Numbered from the stretch's first letter, positions 32,773-44,436 are shown. The stretch is DNA of 64,000 bases from Brassica napus (GCF_020379485.1 NC_063437.1:5156806-5220805), one strand, 5' to 3'. Notes: generated from the sequence alone by a model not told the origin. Numbers and translations: made by a program.

Positions 32773-35700
32773 ATGAAGAAAGCTTTGAGGAGTCAGAGCG
32801 AGGATGAGCCAGTTACGTTGGAATCACTGGCGAAATCGTTGCGAGATCATACGGTGGCGCAATACGAGACGAACAACGAGTTTCGAGCGACGATTCGTGC
32901 GTCGGAAGAGAAAACGATGTCGAAGATTGAAGATCTGGAGAGGAAATCGATCGATCGTTATGAAGAACTGCAGACGAAGCTGACGGCGAATTTCGAAAGA
33001 TTGTGTGATCTGATCGCGAAGAAGGATTCGAAGAGTATAGAGGTATCAGATCCGAGTCCTCCACCGTATCGTCATCCGAATTATCAGGTACCTATCTCTG
33101 TTGACGAACCTGGTCGTAGTTCTAGATCGGAGGAAGGAGGAGATAGGCATTCAGTTTTAGAGAATAGAGAACGGATGTTGAAACGTGTTGAACTTCCGAT
33201 ATTCTCTGGGGATGATGCTTATGCTTGGTTTGCGTTAGCAGAACGATATTTTCGAATTGGGGGTTATGATGAACGAAGGAAATTGGAGGTGGTATCGTTA
33301 AGTCTTGCAGGTGATGTGTTGAGCTGGTTCAATAGTGAGACTCACCGAAGCAATTTTGTGAGTTGGAACGATTTTAAAGCAAGATTGTTGGCCAGATTTA
33401 GTAGAGAGAAGATGAGAGATCCGAGTCAACCCTTCTTTGCGGTTAAACAGACAGGAAAGATAGCTCAATACATCCACAAGTTTGAGGATTTATCAACTCA
33501 AGTCAGCGGTTTGACGGATCCTCAGCGTGAAGGTATCTTCATGAATGGTCTTACTCCGGAGATAAGGGAAGTGGTAAACATGAGTAAACCAGTAGACCTT
33601 CCAGAGATGATAGCTACTGCGTATCAGATGGAAGATAGTGTGTTGTACAAAATGGTGTGTCGAGAACGCAGTTTTACGAACAAATCGGGTTCAAGACAGT
33701 CATTTTACAAGCCGTTCACTCAAACCCCAACGTCAACAGAATGGCAAACAAAACAAAACCAACAACCTAAAGCTGCAGGTGGTCAAGATAAAGGGAGCGG
33801 TACTCGAACTCAGAGACCGCAGTTGAGACTATCGGAGGGTGAGATTGCGGAGAAGAAGAGACTAGGATTATGCTTTACTTGCGATGAAAAATGGTCAAGG
33901 GATCATTGGTGCTCCAACAGGTCTCTTCAGGTTCTGACGGTGATTAATGGGATGGAAATGGAGATTGTTGATCAGTCATTAGTAGAGGTTGAAGAAGACG
34001 AGGAGGGTTCACAATCCACTCTTATGACATTGTCTTTTAACTCGTTTGTGGGAATTACTTCCCCTACTACAACGAAGCTGAGTGGGTTGGTAAACAAGAA
34101 CAGAGTGATTGTGATGATTGATAGCGGAGCTACTCACAATTTCATATCTCCTTCGACGGTGGCTAGGTGTAGGCTCAACGCTACTCAAAATTCGAAGTTG
34201 GAAGTATTGCTGGGTACAGGAGTATCGGTGCAGGGCACAGGAGTTTGTAGCGAGGTGCAGGTTGTGCTTCCAAATATGCAGTTCAAGTCTGACTTTGTGG
34301 TACTGGAACTGGGAAGTGTGGATATTATTTTAGGGGTACAATGGCTGAGAACCTTGGGAGTTTGTACAGTGGATTGGGAGAAGAATGAATGGTCGTTTGA
34401 TTATGAAGGATGTCAGGTTGTATTAACAGGAGAACCAGCTTTACACAGCTCGAATGTGTCTCTTAAAACCTTGTCATCCGAAGTGACAATGCAGAATGAA
34501 GGATGGGAAATAGAGTTGAAGAGTATGGGGCCTAAAGGGGAACAGGAAGAGGTGGTGCCACAGTTGATAGCAGACATGTTGTTACAATACGAGGCAGTAT
34601 TTCAGAAACCAACTGGGTTGCCACCATTGAGAGACAGGGAACACGCGATTGTGTTGCAGGATAAGACCAAACCGGTGAGTGTGCGTCCATACCGTTATCC
34701 GCATGCGCACAAAGAGATTATGGAGAAACTTGTTCAGGAAATGTTATCAGAAGGGTTGATCAGACCGAGTCATAGTCCGTTTTCAAGCCCTGTCCTTTTG
34801 GTGAAGAAGAAGGATAACTCGCATCGCTTCTGTGTAGATTACAGAGCATTGAACAGAGCAACAGTTCAGGACAAATTTCCGATTCCTATGATAGATCAGT
34901 TGTTGGATGAACTGCATGGAGCACGCTATTTCACGAAGCTGGATTTACGATCTGGGTATCATCAGATTAGAATGAGGGAAGAAGATATAGACAAGACAGC
35001 CTTCAGAACGCATGATGGTCATTTCGAGTTTTTGGTGATGCCTTTTGGCCTCACTAATGCTCCTGCAACCTTCCAAGCTTTGATGAATGAAGTGTTTAAG
35101 AAGTTTCTGAGGAAATTTGTCTTGGTCTTTTTTGATGATATTCTCATCTATAGTGACAACTTGGAGGATCACAAGAAGCATGTAGCGTTGGTGTTGGATG
35201 TTTTTGTGGAGATGAGATTGTTTGCGAACAAGAAGAAGTGTTCGTTTGCACAGACAAAGGTCGAGTACTTGGGTCATATTATCAGTCGTGAAGGCGTGGC
35301 CACAGATAGTAAGAAGATAGAAGCAGTTCAGAGATGGCCTATTCCGAGAACAGTGAAAGAGCTGAGGGGTTTTTTGGGGTTGACAGGTTATTACAGAAGA
35401 TTTGTTCAACATTATGGATCTATTGCAAAGTCGTTAACTGAGTTGTTAAAGAAGGAGCAATTTCTCTGGACTCAATTAGCCCAAGAGGCATTTGACAAGT
35501 TGAAGATAGCTATGGTCACTGCTCCGGTGTTGGCTCTTCCAGATTTTACGAAGCCTTTCATTGTAGAATCCGACGCGTCCGGGTTTGGGTTGGGAGCGGT
35601 TTTAATGCAGAATAATCATCCTATTGCCTACTTCAGCCATGGTCTCACACCTAGGGAGCAATTGAAACCTATATACGAAAGGGAATTGATGGCAATTGTG

Positions 35701-37509
35701 ATGTCTATTCAGAAATGGAGACATTATCTTTTGGGAAGGAGGTTTGTGGTACGAACGGATCAACAAAGCTTGAAATATCTGTTGGAGCAGCGGGAAATAA
35801 CTCTGGACTATCAAAGGTGGTTGACGCGTATTTTAGGATATGAATTTGATATTGAGTATAAAGTGGGCAGCGAGAATAAAGTAGCAGATGGTTTGTCTCG
35901 GATTGATCACACGGTGATAGATGAAGCTGGGTTGACACTTCTGGCATTGACAGTTCCGGTGACTTTACAAATGCAAGATTTGTATAGGGAGATAGACGAA
36001 GATGAGGAGATTCAAGGAATGATAGCAAAGTTGTTACAGGGAGAGGGGGTGAAACAGGGTTTTTGTTTGGTCCATGGTCGACTGTTTTATAAACAGAAAC
36101 TGGTTATTCCTCGTTCTTCGAATCAAATTCCTGTGATACTTCAAGAATGCCATGACACGATTATGGGTGGTCATGCGGGGGTGTTGAGGACGTTACAGCG
36201 AGTCAAAGCAATGTTCTATTGGCCAAAGATGCGTAGTGTGGTGCAGGAATATGTGGCTGCTTGTTCTGTCTGTCAAACACACAAATATTCGACATTATCT
36301 CCTGCTGGATTGTTACAGCCGATCGAATTACCAGTTCGTATTTGGGAAGATATTGCAATGGATTTCGTCGAGGGATTACCGGTTTCTCAAGGAGTGAATG
36401 TGATATTAGTCGTGGTGGACAGGTTAAGCAAATATGGTCATTTCATTACCTTGAAGCATCCGTTTACAGCGGTTGAGGTAGCTCAGAAGTTCGTGAAAGA
36501 AGTGGTGAGATTACACGGTTTTCCGAAGCCCATCATTTCGGATCGTGACAAGATATTTCTGAGCAAATTCTGGAAGGAATGTTTTAGAGTTTCGGGTACA
36601 CGTCTGCGTTTCAGTACTGCGTTTCATCCGCAATCAGATGGGCAAACTGAGGTATTGAACAGGTGTTTGGAGACCTATTTGAGATGCTTTGCGTCGACAC
36701 ATCCGAAGAGTTGGTCAAAGTATTTGTCTTGGGCAGAGCTGTGGTACAATACGGCTTATCATACTGCGTTGAAGTGTACTCCTTTTAAGCTGGTATATGG
36801 GCGAGACCCACCTACTTTGATGCCTTATGAAGATGGGGCTACTCAGAACTTTGAGGTTGATATGATGTTAAAGGAACGCGAGTTAGTATTAACATCTATC
36901 AAGGACAACTTGACTCGCGCACAGGCTATTATGAAGAGCAATGCTGATAAACATAGGCGTGATTTGGAGTTTCGCGTGGGAGAGAAGGTGTATTTGAAGC
37001 TGCGTCCTTATAGACAACAGTCGGTGAGTAGGAGGTTGTTTCAGAAGTTGGCGGCGAGGTATTATGGGCCATTTGAAGTGGTTGCACGAATTGGGAAGGT
37101 GGCATATCGTTTAGCGTTGCCTGTGAGTTCGAAGATTCATCCAGTTTTTCACATTTCTCAGTTGAAACCTGTGGTAGGATCTTCAGAAGTTGTGATTCCA
37201 TTACCACCTATTCTTTCGGATTCGGCGGATTTGTTGATTGAACCAGAGGCAGTGCTGGACAGACGCTATGATGAGCAGGGATTCTTGGAGATTTTGGTTA
37301 AGTGGAAGCATCTTCCGGATCATGAGTCTTCGTGGTTGTGCGTGGGTGAGTTGAAGCAACAGTTTCCATCTTTTTCACTTGAGGACAAGCTGAATCTCGG
37401 GGAGGGGGGTATTGATATGCCCATATGTGTTTATACGAGGAGGAGGAAGAGAAGGGAGGGAACTGATCAAGAGATAGAGCTGGTATCAGAGAAGGAGAGT
37501 GGCGGTTAG
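32773..37509 (+). CDS. gag-pol polyprotein of the chromovirus (1578 aa)
   Basis: One uninterrupted frame from the ATG at 32773. Order: gag (about 100-320), a degenerate zinc knuckle (CFTCDEKWSRDHWC, about 366), protease (IDSGATHNFIS, about 448), reverse transcriptase (about 640-820; catalytic FFDDILIYS about 786), RNase H (ESDASGFGLGAVL, about 932), integrase zinc finger (HAGVLRT to CSVC, about 1132-1170) and DDE core (MDFVEG, ISDRD, QSDGQTE at about 1195, 1255, 1290). Then come GPF-type text (ARYYGPFEVV) and a C-terminal chromodomain (VLDRRYDEQGFLEILVKWK). The last ~32 codons and stop lie inside the 3' LTR. All key residues are present, so it looks competent. Confidence 0.93.
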   Translation: MKKALRSQSEDEPVTLESLAKSLRDHTVAQYETNNEFRATIRASEEKTMSKIEDLERKSIDRYEELQTKLTANFERLCDLIAKKDSKSIEVSDPSPPPYRHPNYQVPISVDEPGRSSRSEEGGDRHSVLENRERMLKRVELPIFSGDDAYAWFALAERYFRIGGYDERRKLEVVSLSLAGDVLSWFNSETHRSNFVSWNDFKARLLARFSREKMRDPSQPFFAVKQTGKIAQYIHKFEDLSTQVSGLTDPQREGIFMNGLTPEIREVVNMSKPVDLPEMIATAYQMEDSVLYKMVCRERSFTNKSGSRQSFYKPFTQTPTSTEWQTKQNQQPKAAGGQDKGSGTRTQRPQLRLSEGEIAEKKRLGLCFTCDEKWSRDHWCSNRSLQVLTVINGMEMEIVDQSLVEVEEDEEGSQSTLMTLSFNSFVGITSPTTTKLSGLVNKNRVIVMIDSGATHNFISPSTVARCRLNATQNSKLEVLLGTGVSVQGTGVCSEVQVVLPNMQFKSDFVVLELGSVDIILGVQWLRTLGVCTVDWEKNEWSFDYEGCQVVLTGEPALHSSNVSLKTLSSEVTMQNEGWEIELKSMGPKGEQEEVVPQLIADMLLQYEAVFQKPTGLPPLRDREHAIVLQDKTKPVSVRPYRYPHAHKEIMEKLVQEMLSEGLIRPSHSPFSSPVLLVKKKDNSHRFCVDYRALNRATVQDKFPIPMIDQLLDELHGARYFTKLDLRSGYHQIRMREEDIDKTAFRTHDGHFEFLVMPFGLTNAPATFQALMNEVFKKFLRKFVLVFFDDILIYSDNLEDHKKHVALVLDVFVEMRLFANKKKCSFAQTKVEYLGHIISREGVATDSKKIEAVQRWPIPRTVKELRGFLGLTGYYRRFVQHYGSIAKSLTELLKKEQFLWTQLAQEAFDKLKIAMVTAPVLALPDFTKPFIVESDASGFGLGAVLMQNNHPIAYFSHGLTPREQLKPIYERELMAIVMSIQKWRHYLLGRRFVVRTDQQSLKYLLEQREITLDYQRWLTRILGYEFDIEYKVGSENKVADGLSRIDHTVIDEAGLTLLALTVPVTLQMQDLYREIDEDEEIQGMIAKLLQGEGVKQGFCLVHGRLFYKQKLVIPRSSNQIPVILQECHDTIMGGHAGVLRTLQRVKAMFYWPKMRSVVQEYVAACSVCQTHKYSTLSPAGLLQPIELPVRIWEDIAMDFVEGLPVSQGVNVILVVVDRLSKYGHFITLKHPFTAVEVAQKFVKEVVRLHGFPKPIISDRDKIFLSKFWKECFRVSGTRLRFSTAFHPQSDGQTEVLNRCLETYLRCFASTHPKSWSKYLSWAELWYNTAYHTALKCTPFKLVYGRDPPTLMPYEDGATQNFEVDMMLKERELVLTSIKDNLTRAQAIMKSNADKHRRDLEFRVGEKVYLKLRPYRQQSVSRRLFQKLAARYYGPFEVVARIGKVAYRLALPVSSKIHPVFHISQLKPVVGSSEVVIPLPPILSDSADLLIEPEAVLDRRYDEQGFLEILVKWKHLPDHESSWLCVGELKQQFPSFSLEDKLNLGEGGIDMPICVYTRRRKRREGTDQEIELVSEKESGG
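37402..37412 (+). promoter_or_regulatory. polypurine tract of the chromovirus
   Basis: GGGGAGGGGGG followed by TAT immediately precedes the right LTR. It is also within coding sequence. Confidence 0.85.
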
Positions 37510-37719
37510 AGTTAGTTTGAAGAGATATTGTGACTGGGCCTTACTATATAAAGAGACCCAGTATTAATAAAGATTTCTTAGTGAGGTTTTGGCTCAGGCC
37601 TGTGACTGTAGCTTGAGAGATTGTAAACTGATTTGTACTTGGCTTGATTCTCGTTATATAAGAGATCAAGAGAGGGAGGTTGGGCGGTTATACATCAAAT
37701 ATACATCCAGTTCCTATCA
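37413..37719 (+). repeat. right LTR of the chromovirus
   Basis: 307 bp. It differs from the left LTR at three bases (near 37431, 37550 and 37563). It contains the gag-pol stop codon. Confidence 0.94.
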
Positions 37720-37724
37720 TAATA

Positions 37725-38283
37725 TTATCAATCACGTTCTACCGTAAGGAACGAGACTACTACTAGAACGATATGAGTCATCTTACACGTACACGATTGA
37801 CAACCTAAATAACACTCTTTCCTAATACCATCTTTTTGTTTGATAATAGAAATGTTGATTTGGATGATTGTGATTAGTGTTCTAATTACAAACATATTGT
37901 CGACCGTTCACACAAATATAAAAAACAAATTGTGGCTTCAAAAGATTGGTCTATGAGCTACAATTTCTGTATGAACACGCTACGATCTGACGTTTGTAAC
38001 AGTGCTAGGGAGCTTCGCGAGAAATTGAAAATAAGTGGGGTATTTCTAAATAGTCGTAAAACCTTAGGGGTCTAAAATATAATTTTGGGAACATTTTTTT
38101 TCCGTTTGTCCTAGAGTTTGTATGTACTGAATCCGATAAGTTGGTGAGATGTGTCTTGTACAGAATCACAGAGAGAGAGAGAGAGAGAGAAAGAGAAGAT
38201 TCATCGTATAAGGTCTTAAAATAATCAATCATCATAAAGCCCTCTCTCTCTCTCTCTTTTCGAGGATCTGAAAAGGAAGAAAG
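37725..38283 (+). other. upstream region and 5' leader of the CBS/DUF21 gene
   Basis: No other gene is seen. A GA run at 38170-38197 and a complementary CT run at 38241-38258, 43 bases apart, lie just before the start codon and could fold together if transcribed. Confidence 0.6.
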
Positions 38284-41210
38284 ATGCAACTGATCAATGC
38301 GGTGGCGGCGGGGAGGATGCTGTACGGATTGGGACAATCTAACGGAGGAGGCGAGGCGATTCCGTTTGGATCGCCGTGGTGGTTCATCTACGCAGGCGTC
38401 TCTTGTTTCCTCGTTCTGTTCGCGGGAATCATGTCTGGTCTGACTTTGGGGCTTATGTCTCTCGGTCTCGTCGAGCTCGAGATTCTCCAGCGCAGTGGCA
38501 CTCCCAACGAGAAGAAGCAAGCCTGTAATCTCTCCTTCTTCGATCCCTATGTCTTGTTTCGTGTATCACAATCAATTTTGTGTTAATGAGTTTTGGTCTG
38601 ATCTTTAATGGTTTCTTTAGCTGCGATATTCCCGGTTGTTCAGAAACAGCATCAGCTTTTAGTGACACTGCTTCTGTGCAATGCTGTTGCAATGGAGGTA
38701 TTACTCTCTCTCTCTTAGATCATCTCCGATCCATATCTATTTTTTCTCCTATAATTCTCACAAAAATAGAGTAACTCTATCGTTTTGCTCCAATGCTAAG
38801 AGCATCTCCAATGTAAAACTCCATTTTTTCCTCCAAAATAGAGTAAAAGTGAAAATGGAGTAAAATTGCTCCAACCCTACTTCATTTCTCACGAACAAAC
38901 AAAAAATAGATTACTCCATTTATAGAGTAAATTTTATTATGGAGTGAGATATGGAGTTGGTTGGAGCATTCTTTACTCCATATTCACTTTTACTCTATTT
39001 TAAAGTAAAAAATGGAGTAGGGATGGAGATGCCCTAACTCTATTATAGAGAAGAAAATAGAGGGATTTCATGAAAATCCCTCTATTTTATTACTCTATTA
39101 TAGAGTAAACCATTGGAGCAAAACTTACTCTATAATAGAATTACTCTATTTTTGTGGGAATTATAGAGGAAAAAATAGGTATGGGTTGGAGATGTCTTTA
39201 CTCAAAGTTTCTTGCTTTTTTTTTGGTTTCTACACACTTACAATGGTGTCTGTCTATCTATGGGGAATTAATTGGGCAGGGGCTTCCTATATATTTGGAT
39301 AAGCTTTTCAATGAATACGTTGCCATCATTCTTTCTGTCACTTTCGTTCTTGCTTTCGGTGAGGTATGTATATAGTTTTGCAAATCTAAATGCTTTTATT
39401 AAGGAGTGATTTGAACATATATTGTTTGTTTTTTTTCCTATCTTGTAAGGTAATACCTCAAGCGATATGCACCAGGTATGGACTCGCCGTTGGTGCTAAT
39501 TTCGTCTGGCTTGTCCGCATTTTAATGATTCTCTGCTACCCTATTGCCTTTCCCATCGGCAAGGTATATCATCTTGATTATGCTCTTTCTTTGTTCTGGA
39601 AATGTTATTGATTGTTCTTTCTTTCTTGTTCTTCATATGCTCACTCTATGTTTCTTTTTATTTGTTTTTCTGGGATAGATATTGGATTTGGTACTGGGGC
39701 ACAATGACGCTTTGTTTAGACGTGCTCAGTTGAAAGCTCTTGTCTCCATTCACAGCCAAGAGGTTATTTATTATAAACCTCTGCAGATTCTTCACTTCTT
39801 TGTTGGAGTTACTAATTTTGCCACACTATGGTTTTAGGCTGGCAAGGGAGGCGAACTTACGCATGATGAGACCACAATCATTAGTGGAGCACTTGATTTG
39901 ACCGAGAAGGTATCTGTCAGATCAAACTCTCACACTTTCTTCAATTCTTTCCTCAATCATGGATTCATGCAAAAGTTGTATTTGGTTTTGACAGACTGCA
40001 CAAGAAGCCATGACCCCAATCGAATCGACCTTCTCCTTGGATGTAAATTCAAAGTTGGACTGGTAAATTTGCTACTCAACTGTCATTTCCTTTTGTTGTT
40101 GTTTCTTGCAAACTCTGTGTCTTATACTGCTTTGTGTGTAAAAATAATCTCACAGGGAAGCTATGGGTAAGATTCTGGCACGAGGCCATAGCCGAGTCCC
40201 TGTCTACTCTGGGAATCCCAAAAACGTTATTGGACTTCTCTTGGTAACTGTTGCTTACTCTTACTTGCATGTTTCAGTGGTGTATTATCATTCTTTTGCA
40301 AACTGTAATCAAGAAAGTCTTGTCTTTGTTAGGTAAAGAGTCTACTTACAGTTCGACCTGAAACAGAAACACTTGTCAGCGCTGTTTGTATACGTAGAAT
40401 GCCAAGGTTGGCCATTACTTCCACTCTTTTCCCTTTTGTCTGTGTGTAATGAAACTTAGTATTGTGATTGATGTTATATTGCTTTAATAGGGTTCCAGCT
40501 GATATGCCTCTGTATGATATACTAAATGAGTTTCAAAAAGGAAGCAGTCACATGGCTGCGGTTGTGAAGGTTAAGGGCAAAAACAAAGTTCCTCCTTCAA
40601 CTTTGCTTGAAGAGAACACTGAAGAAAGCAATGACTCGGATTTGACTGCACCTCTGTTATTGAAACGAGAAGGGAACCACGACAATGTCATTGTCCAAAT
40701 CGACAAGGCTAATAGGCAGTCGTTCTATCAAAACAACGAGACTGTACCACACGGGTTCACACATACTTCAGAGGATATCGAGGATGGTGAAGTTATCGGT
40801 ATCATCACTTTGGAAGATGTGTTTGAAGAGCTTTTGCAGGAAGAGATTGTGGATGAAACTGATGAATATGTTGACGTTCATAAAAGGTTATCCTCTTTAA
40901 TACATTTATGTAAAGATGTTTCAGCTGACTGACAACAAAGTCTCCCTATTATTTGCAGGATTCGAGTAGCAGCAGCAGCAGCTGCCTCATCAATAGCTCG
41001 AGCTCCTTCAAGCAGGAGATTGATTGCACAAAAAGGAGCTGTGAGTTAATTGCAAACAAAGAATGATTTGTTCTTATGTTGGAGAAAGTTCAAGATTTTC
41101 TTAGAGATAAGTTGTGTAACTTTGATTGGCAGGGAGGAGGACAAAATAGGCAACCGCAGACGGTAAAAGGTTCTATTACAGAGCCTGTTGAGGGGAAGCA
41201 ACCGATATAA
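38284..41210 (+). CDS. CBS-domain DUF21 (CNNM/HlyC-like) membrane protein, 12 exons
   Basis: Exons: 38284-38524, 38621-38697, 39280-39363, 39450-39563, 39679-39762, 39838-39909, 39995-40062, 40156-40243, 40333-40406, 40491-40886, 40959-41040, 41133-41210. All introns are GT-AG, and the total of 1458 nt gives 485 aa. DUF21 spans about residues 30-210 with several membrane helices ([35 protein letters not shown]). Paired CBS domains follow ([40 protein letters not shown]). The match is to Arabidopsis At4g14240/At4g14230. The family (CNNM-like) is linked to divalent cation transport or binding, a role not shown here. Intron 2 is enlarged by nested MITEs. Confidence 0.93.
38718..39196. mobile_element. 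outer Tourist-like MITE in intron 2 of the CBS/DUF21 gene
   Basis: The outer arms GATCATCTCC...CTCCTATAATTC and GGAATTATAGAGGA...GGAGATGTC are inverted copies. TTA lies at the left edge and TTT at the right, an imperfect TWA duplication. The element is split by the inner MITE at 38800-39034. Confidence 0.7.
38800..39034. mobile_element. inner Tourist-like MITE (235 bp), TAA TSD
   Basis: Starts GAGCATCTCCAATG and ends GGGATGGAGATGCCC. TAA lies on both sides (38797-38799, 39035-39037). It is inserted into the outer MITE. Confidence 0.85.
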
Positions 41211-42111
41211 TGGATGTTGTGTCGTTGCTTGAAGGGCTAAAACTCTTGTTTGCGTTATAAGAAAGGAACATAGAATAAAGTAAAGATCCAAGTCTTGACC
41301 ACGTTCTGTTCAATTGGAAAATTCATCATATAAGAGATGGTTTGTCCCCCAGTTTTTTTGTCTACAAATGCGTACAATTTGTAATATACTCCAGTACTTA
41401 TATTCTTTTATACGTGTCATGAAGTTGTCAGAGTGTGCTATATGGTATTTATGGGCGCTGTTTTGGTATGTGTTAAATTAAGAAATTTTCTAAAGTCCCA
41501 AAGGATTTCAAGAGCTGGGATAAGCTGAAAATGTGAGCTTTGATGACCTGATTGTCAAGCATCGGACTGTACTAGAGAGCAAAATATATATTGCTTTCTT
41601 CTTAAATCTTTTAGGGGATCATTTCAAACTAGTGAAGTTTTGTCGTTTATTTTTCTCATTTCTGTTGTTATGTTTTGTTTTTGCTTTTCTTTCATGGTTA
41701 GCTATATGCAAGAAATGACTAGACAGGCGCATTGGGTCAAAAACTACACCACGTTGCAAGAGCTTCATGCCCTTATCCCCTTGAGTAAGCCGGTTTGTTG
41801 GTTATATGTATATAGCCATTTCCATATCACATGTTCATGAACCACCTAGTGTAGTGCGACCGCTATGGATCCAATCCTATGTCCCCTATTTTCTAATAGT
41901 TAAGGGTCCAATTGTGTTTAAAAAAAAATCTACGTTTTTTTATCCAAAATAATAATAAGAGTCCAAACATATTTTATATAAACATATTTGTTTCAACAAA
42001 AACTTTATAAAAAGCCATCTCTAATATTTAAAAAAGTCTTACAAACTTTAAATAAACTAAGTGAAGAACTAAATTGTAATAATTATTAATATATATTTTT
42101 GTTTTATATAG
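41211..42111. other. 3' flank of the CBS/DUF21 gene
   Basis: Probably holds the 3' UTR. Small frames near 41533-41840 overlap in several phases and have no domain. No element is recognised. Confidence 0.5.
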
Positions 42112-42120
42112 TTTTATATC

Positions 42121-43077
42121 GGATTTTTAACGTTAAAACTCTTCAACTAAGTTTGTTTTGGGCAAAAAACAACTCTGCAAACTAACTTTATTTAATGAAT
42201 TAAATCAAAGCAAGTCATAATTACCATTACTACAGGTAAATCTTTAGTTTACGGGTTTCTACATTAAGTAAACATAGTTGAGGGGTTTTACCATTAATAA
42301 TCTTAAAAAATAAAAATAAAATCAAAATTTTATTATATTATCTAAAAATTAGTAACTTAATTTTTTTTTAAATTAGCACTTTTAATATTTTTGTAAATAT
42401 ATGAGTTTAATATGTTTTTAACATCAACATCATATATGTATAGATTAAAAATGTAAAAACCCAGAAAATATAATAAAAAATTATCTAAAGATTTACCTGT
42501 AGTAAAATTACTAAAAGCTTAAAATGTAAAAAACAAAAAAAAATATAATAAAAATTTAATCTTATCTAATAAAAATGTAATAAATATTTACCTGTAATAA
42601 AATTACTAAAAGGTTAAAAATGTAAAAAAACAAGAAAATATAATAGAAATTATATATTATCTAAGAAAAATGTAATTATAAATCTTTAGATAATTGTTTA
42701 TTATATTTTTGGGTTTTTACATTTTTAATGTATACATATATAATGTTGATGTTAAAAACACATCAAACTCATATATTTACAAAAAAATAAAAGTGTAATT
42801 TTGAAAATTTAAGTTACTAATTTTAGAAAATATTATAATATTATAAAATTTTGAATTTTTTTTCTTTTTAAAAATTTTTAATGTTAAAACCCTCTATTAT
42901 GTTTAGTTAATGTAACAACCCCTCAAAATAAAGATTTATCGGTAGTAATGGTAATTATGATCTACTAGGGTTTAATTCATTAGATAAAGTTAGTTTTGGG
43001 GTTTTTTCGTTAAATACTTAATTTGACGATTTTTACCCAAAACAAACTTAGTTGAGGGGTTTTAACCTTAAAAATCC
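42121..43077. mobile_element. foldback Mutator-type element (957 bp) with 9-bp TSD
   Basis: The ends are GGATTTTTAACGTTAAAAC and, read inward from the right, GGATTTTTAAGGTTAAAAC. The inverted arms continue for over 200 bp, for example CATAATTACCATTACTAC against GTAGTAATGGTAATTATG. The exact 9-bp repeat TTTTATATC lies at 42112-42120 and 43078-43086, the TSD length of Mutator-like elements. The interior (about 42480-42700) is AT-rich with short tandem blocks and no coding frame. Almost the whole element is self-complementary. Confidence 0.9.
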
Positions 43078-43086
43078 TTTTATATC

Positions 43087-43905
43087 TTATATTATTTTAA
43101 CTAAGGCTGTTTTTTATGAGTTATTGTGTTGTGATGTTTTAGCATACTTGATTTTGTAAAATATTCAACTTTGCTATTATAATTTGGTATAGTTAGTTTC
43201 TTATATATCATTTGTATGGTTATTTTAATTATAGTTTTGTCTATTTTTATTTTTGGTTTATTATTGGGGTTCAGAATTTTTGAAGACGTTCAAATCACAA
43301 ATAAAATTTATAAACTAACAAATTACAAAAATTGAGAAAATATTGTGTAACACTAGTCTAAAACTACATAATTTAAAATATAACACTACATCAAAAATTA
43401 TTAATTAAAGTGAAGATTTATCATTTGAATCAAAGTTGTTAATCTAAAACACTCAAATGTTTTTTTTTAAACACACATACATAAATTCAATTAAAACTGA
43501 CGTTTCACCCGAAATTCTGCTTCCTTAGTATTGGTTGGTTTAATGATTGAAATTTCATCGACTTGTCCAAGCTTTTGATCTGCTGTTTTTAACAATTCCA
43601 TGACAAAGATGAATATGTGGAAGCTTGAAGATTCTTACTTTACAAAGTATGGGTTTTAAGAACATTGATAATCTTTGTTGCTCCACCAATTAAGAAATAA
43701 TATACACCTTCTGTAAGTATAAGGTTGCTTCTCCAACACCAAGAGAAAAAAAGAAAAGATGGTGCTTTATGTCACAGTAGAAATTGACTGTACCATCATC
43801 GTTAACTTGACTTTCAAATTTTCCGACCAACGGCTAGAGTTTAGGGAGAGTGATCTTGATTTCGGTTGGGTTTTGATTATCGAGGTTGAAACCTATAGCC
43901 ACCGA
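43087..43905. other. AT-rich spacer, nothing recognised
   Basis: No gene. The short frame beginning at 43759 runs into the MITE that follows and is not supported. Confidence 0.5.
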
Positions 43906-44147
43906 GAGCATATCTCTAAGGTAAGCTTTTATTTTTTCCTATAAAATTGAGTAGAAATGAATATAAAATAAAAATATTTCAATCTTACTCTATTTCTCAC
44001 TCTATGATAAAGTGATGAACAAACAAAAAATAGATTATTTTATTTATGGAATAAGCTCCATTATGAAGTGAGATATGAAGTTGGGTTGGAGCATATATTC
44101 ACTTTTACTCTATTTTAAAAAGAAAATAGAGTAGAGATGGAGATACC
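43906..44147. mobile_element. diverged Tourist-like MITE (about 242 bp)
   Basis: It begins GAGCATATCTC and ends GATGGAGATACC. Internal blocks match the MITE at 38800-39034 in the same order (ATAGATTA, GAGTGAGATATGAAGTTGG-like, TTGGAGCAT). It is older than that copy by the number of changes. Confidence 0.7.
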
Positions 44148-44436
44148 ATAAGTACAATTATTTCAATTTATCCGCTTGAAGCTTCAAGTCTTGCACCGTC
44201 TTCCATATAACCTTTGTCGGATCTACTTGTTGATATATGTGCTGATTTGGATCACTGAACTGATCTTTCAATTGCATGTTGAAAATCTTGATTTGTTGAT
44301 CATTGCAATTTCTCCATGAACTTTCTAGAATTGTTTAGCAAAATTTTATTAACATGTATAAACACCAAACTTTAAATAACACATAATATGTTTTCATATA
44401 AATTCCAATTTATTGATTAAAGGGCAAATCTCCAAA

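Larger units (their letters stand above)
32422..37719 (+). mobile_element. intact Ty3/Gypsy chromovirus (Reina-like), 5.3 kb
   Basis: The 307-bp LTRs (32422-32728, 37413-37719) start TGATATGCCC and end GTTCCTATCA, and differ at three positions by eye. The exact TSD TAATA is present (32417-32421, 37720-37724). A purine tract GGGGAGGGGGG lies just before the right LTR. The single gag-pol frame is intact and ends in a chromodomain. Size, short LTRs and chromodomain fit the Reina lineage; that is inference. It sits between two host genes and is probably young. Confidence 0.95.

Noticed and set aside
43759..43944. 61-codon ORF upstream of PDS
   Set aside because: Its end lies within a MITE and no domain is seen.
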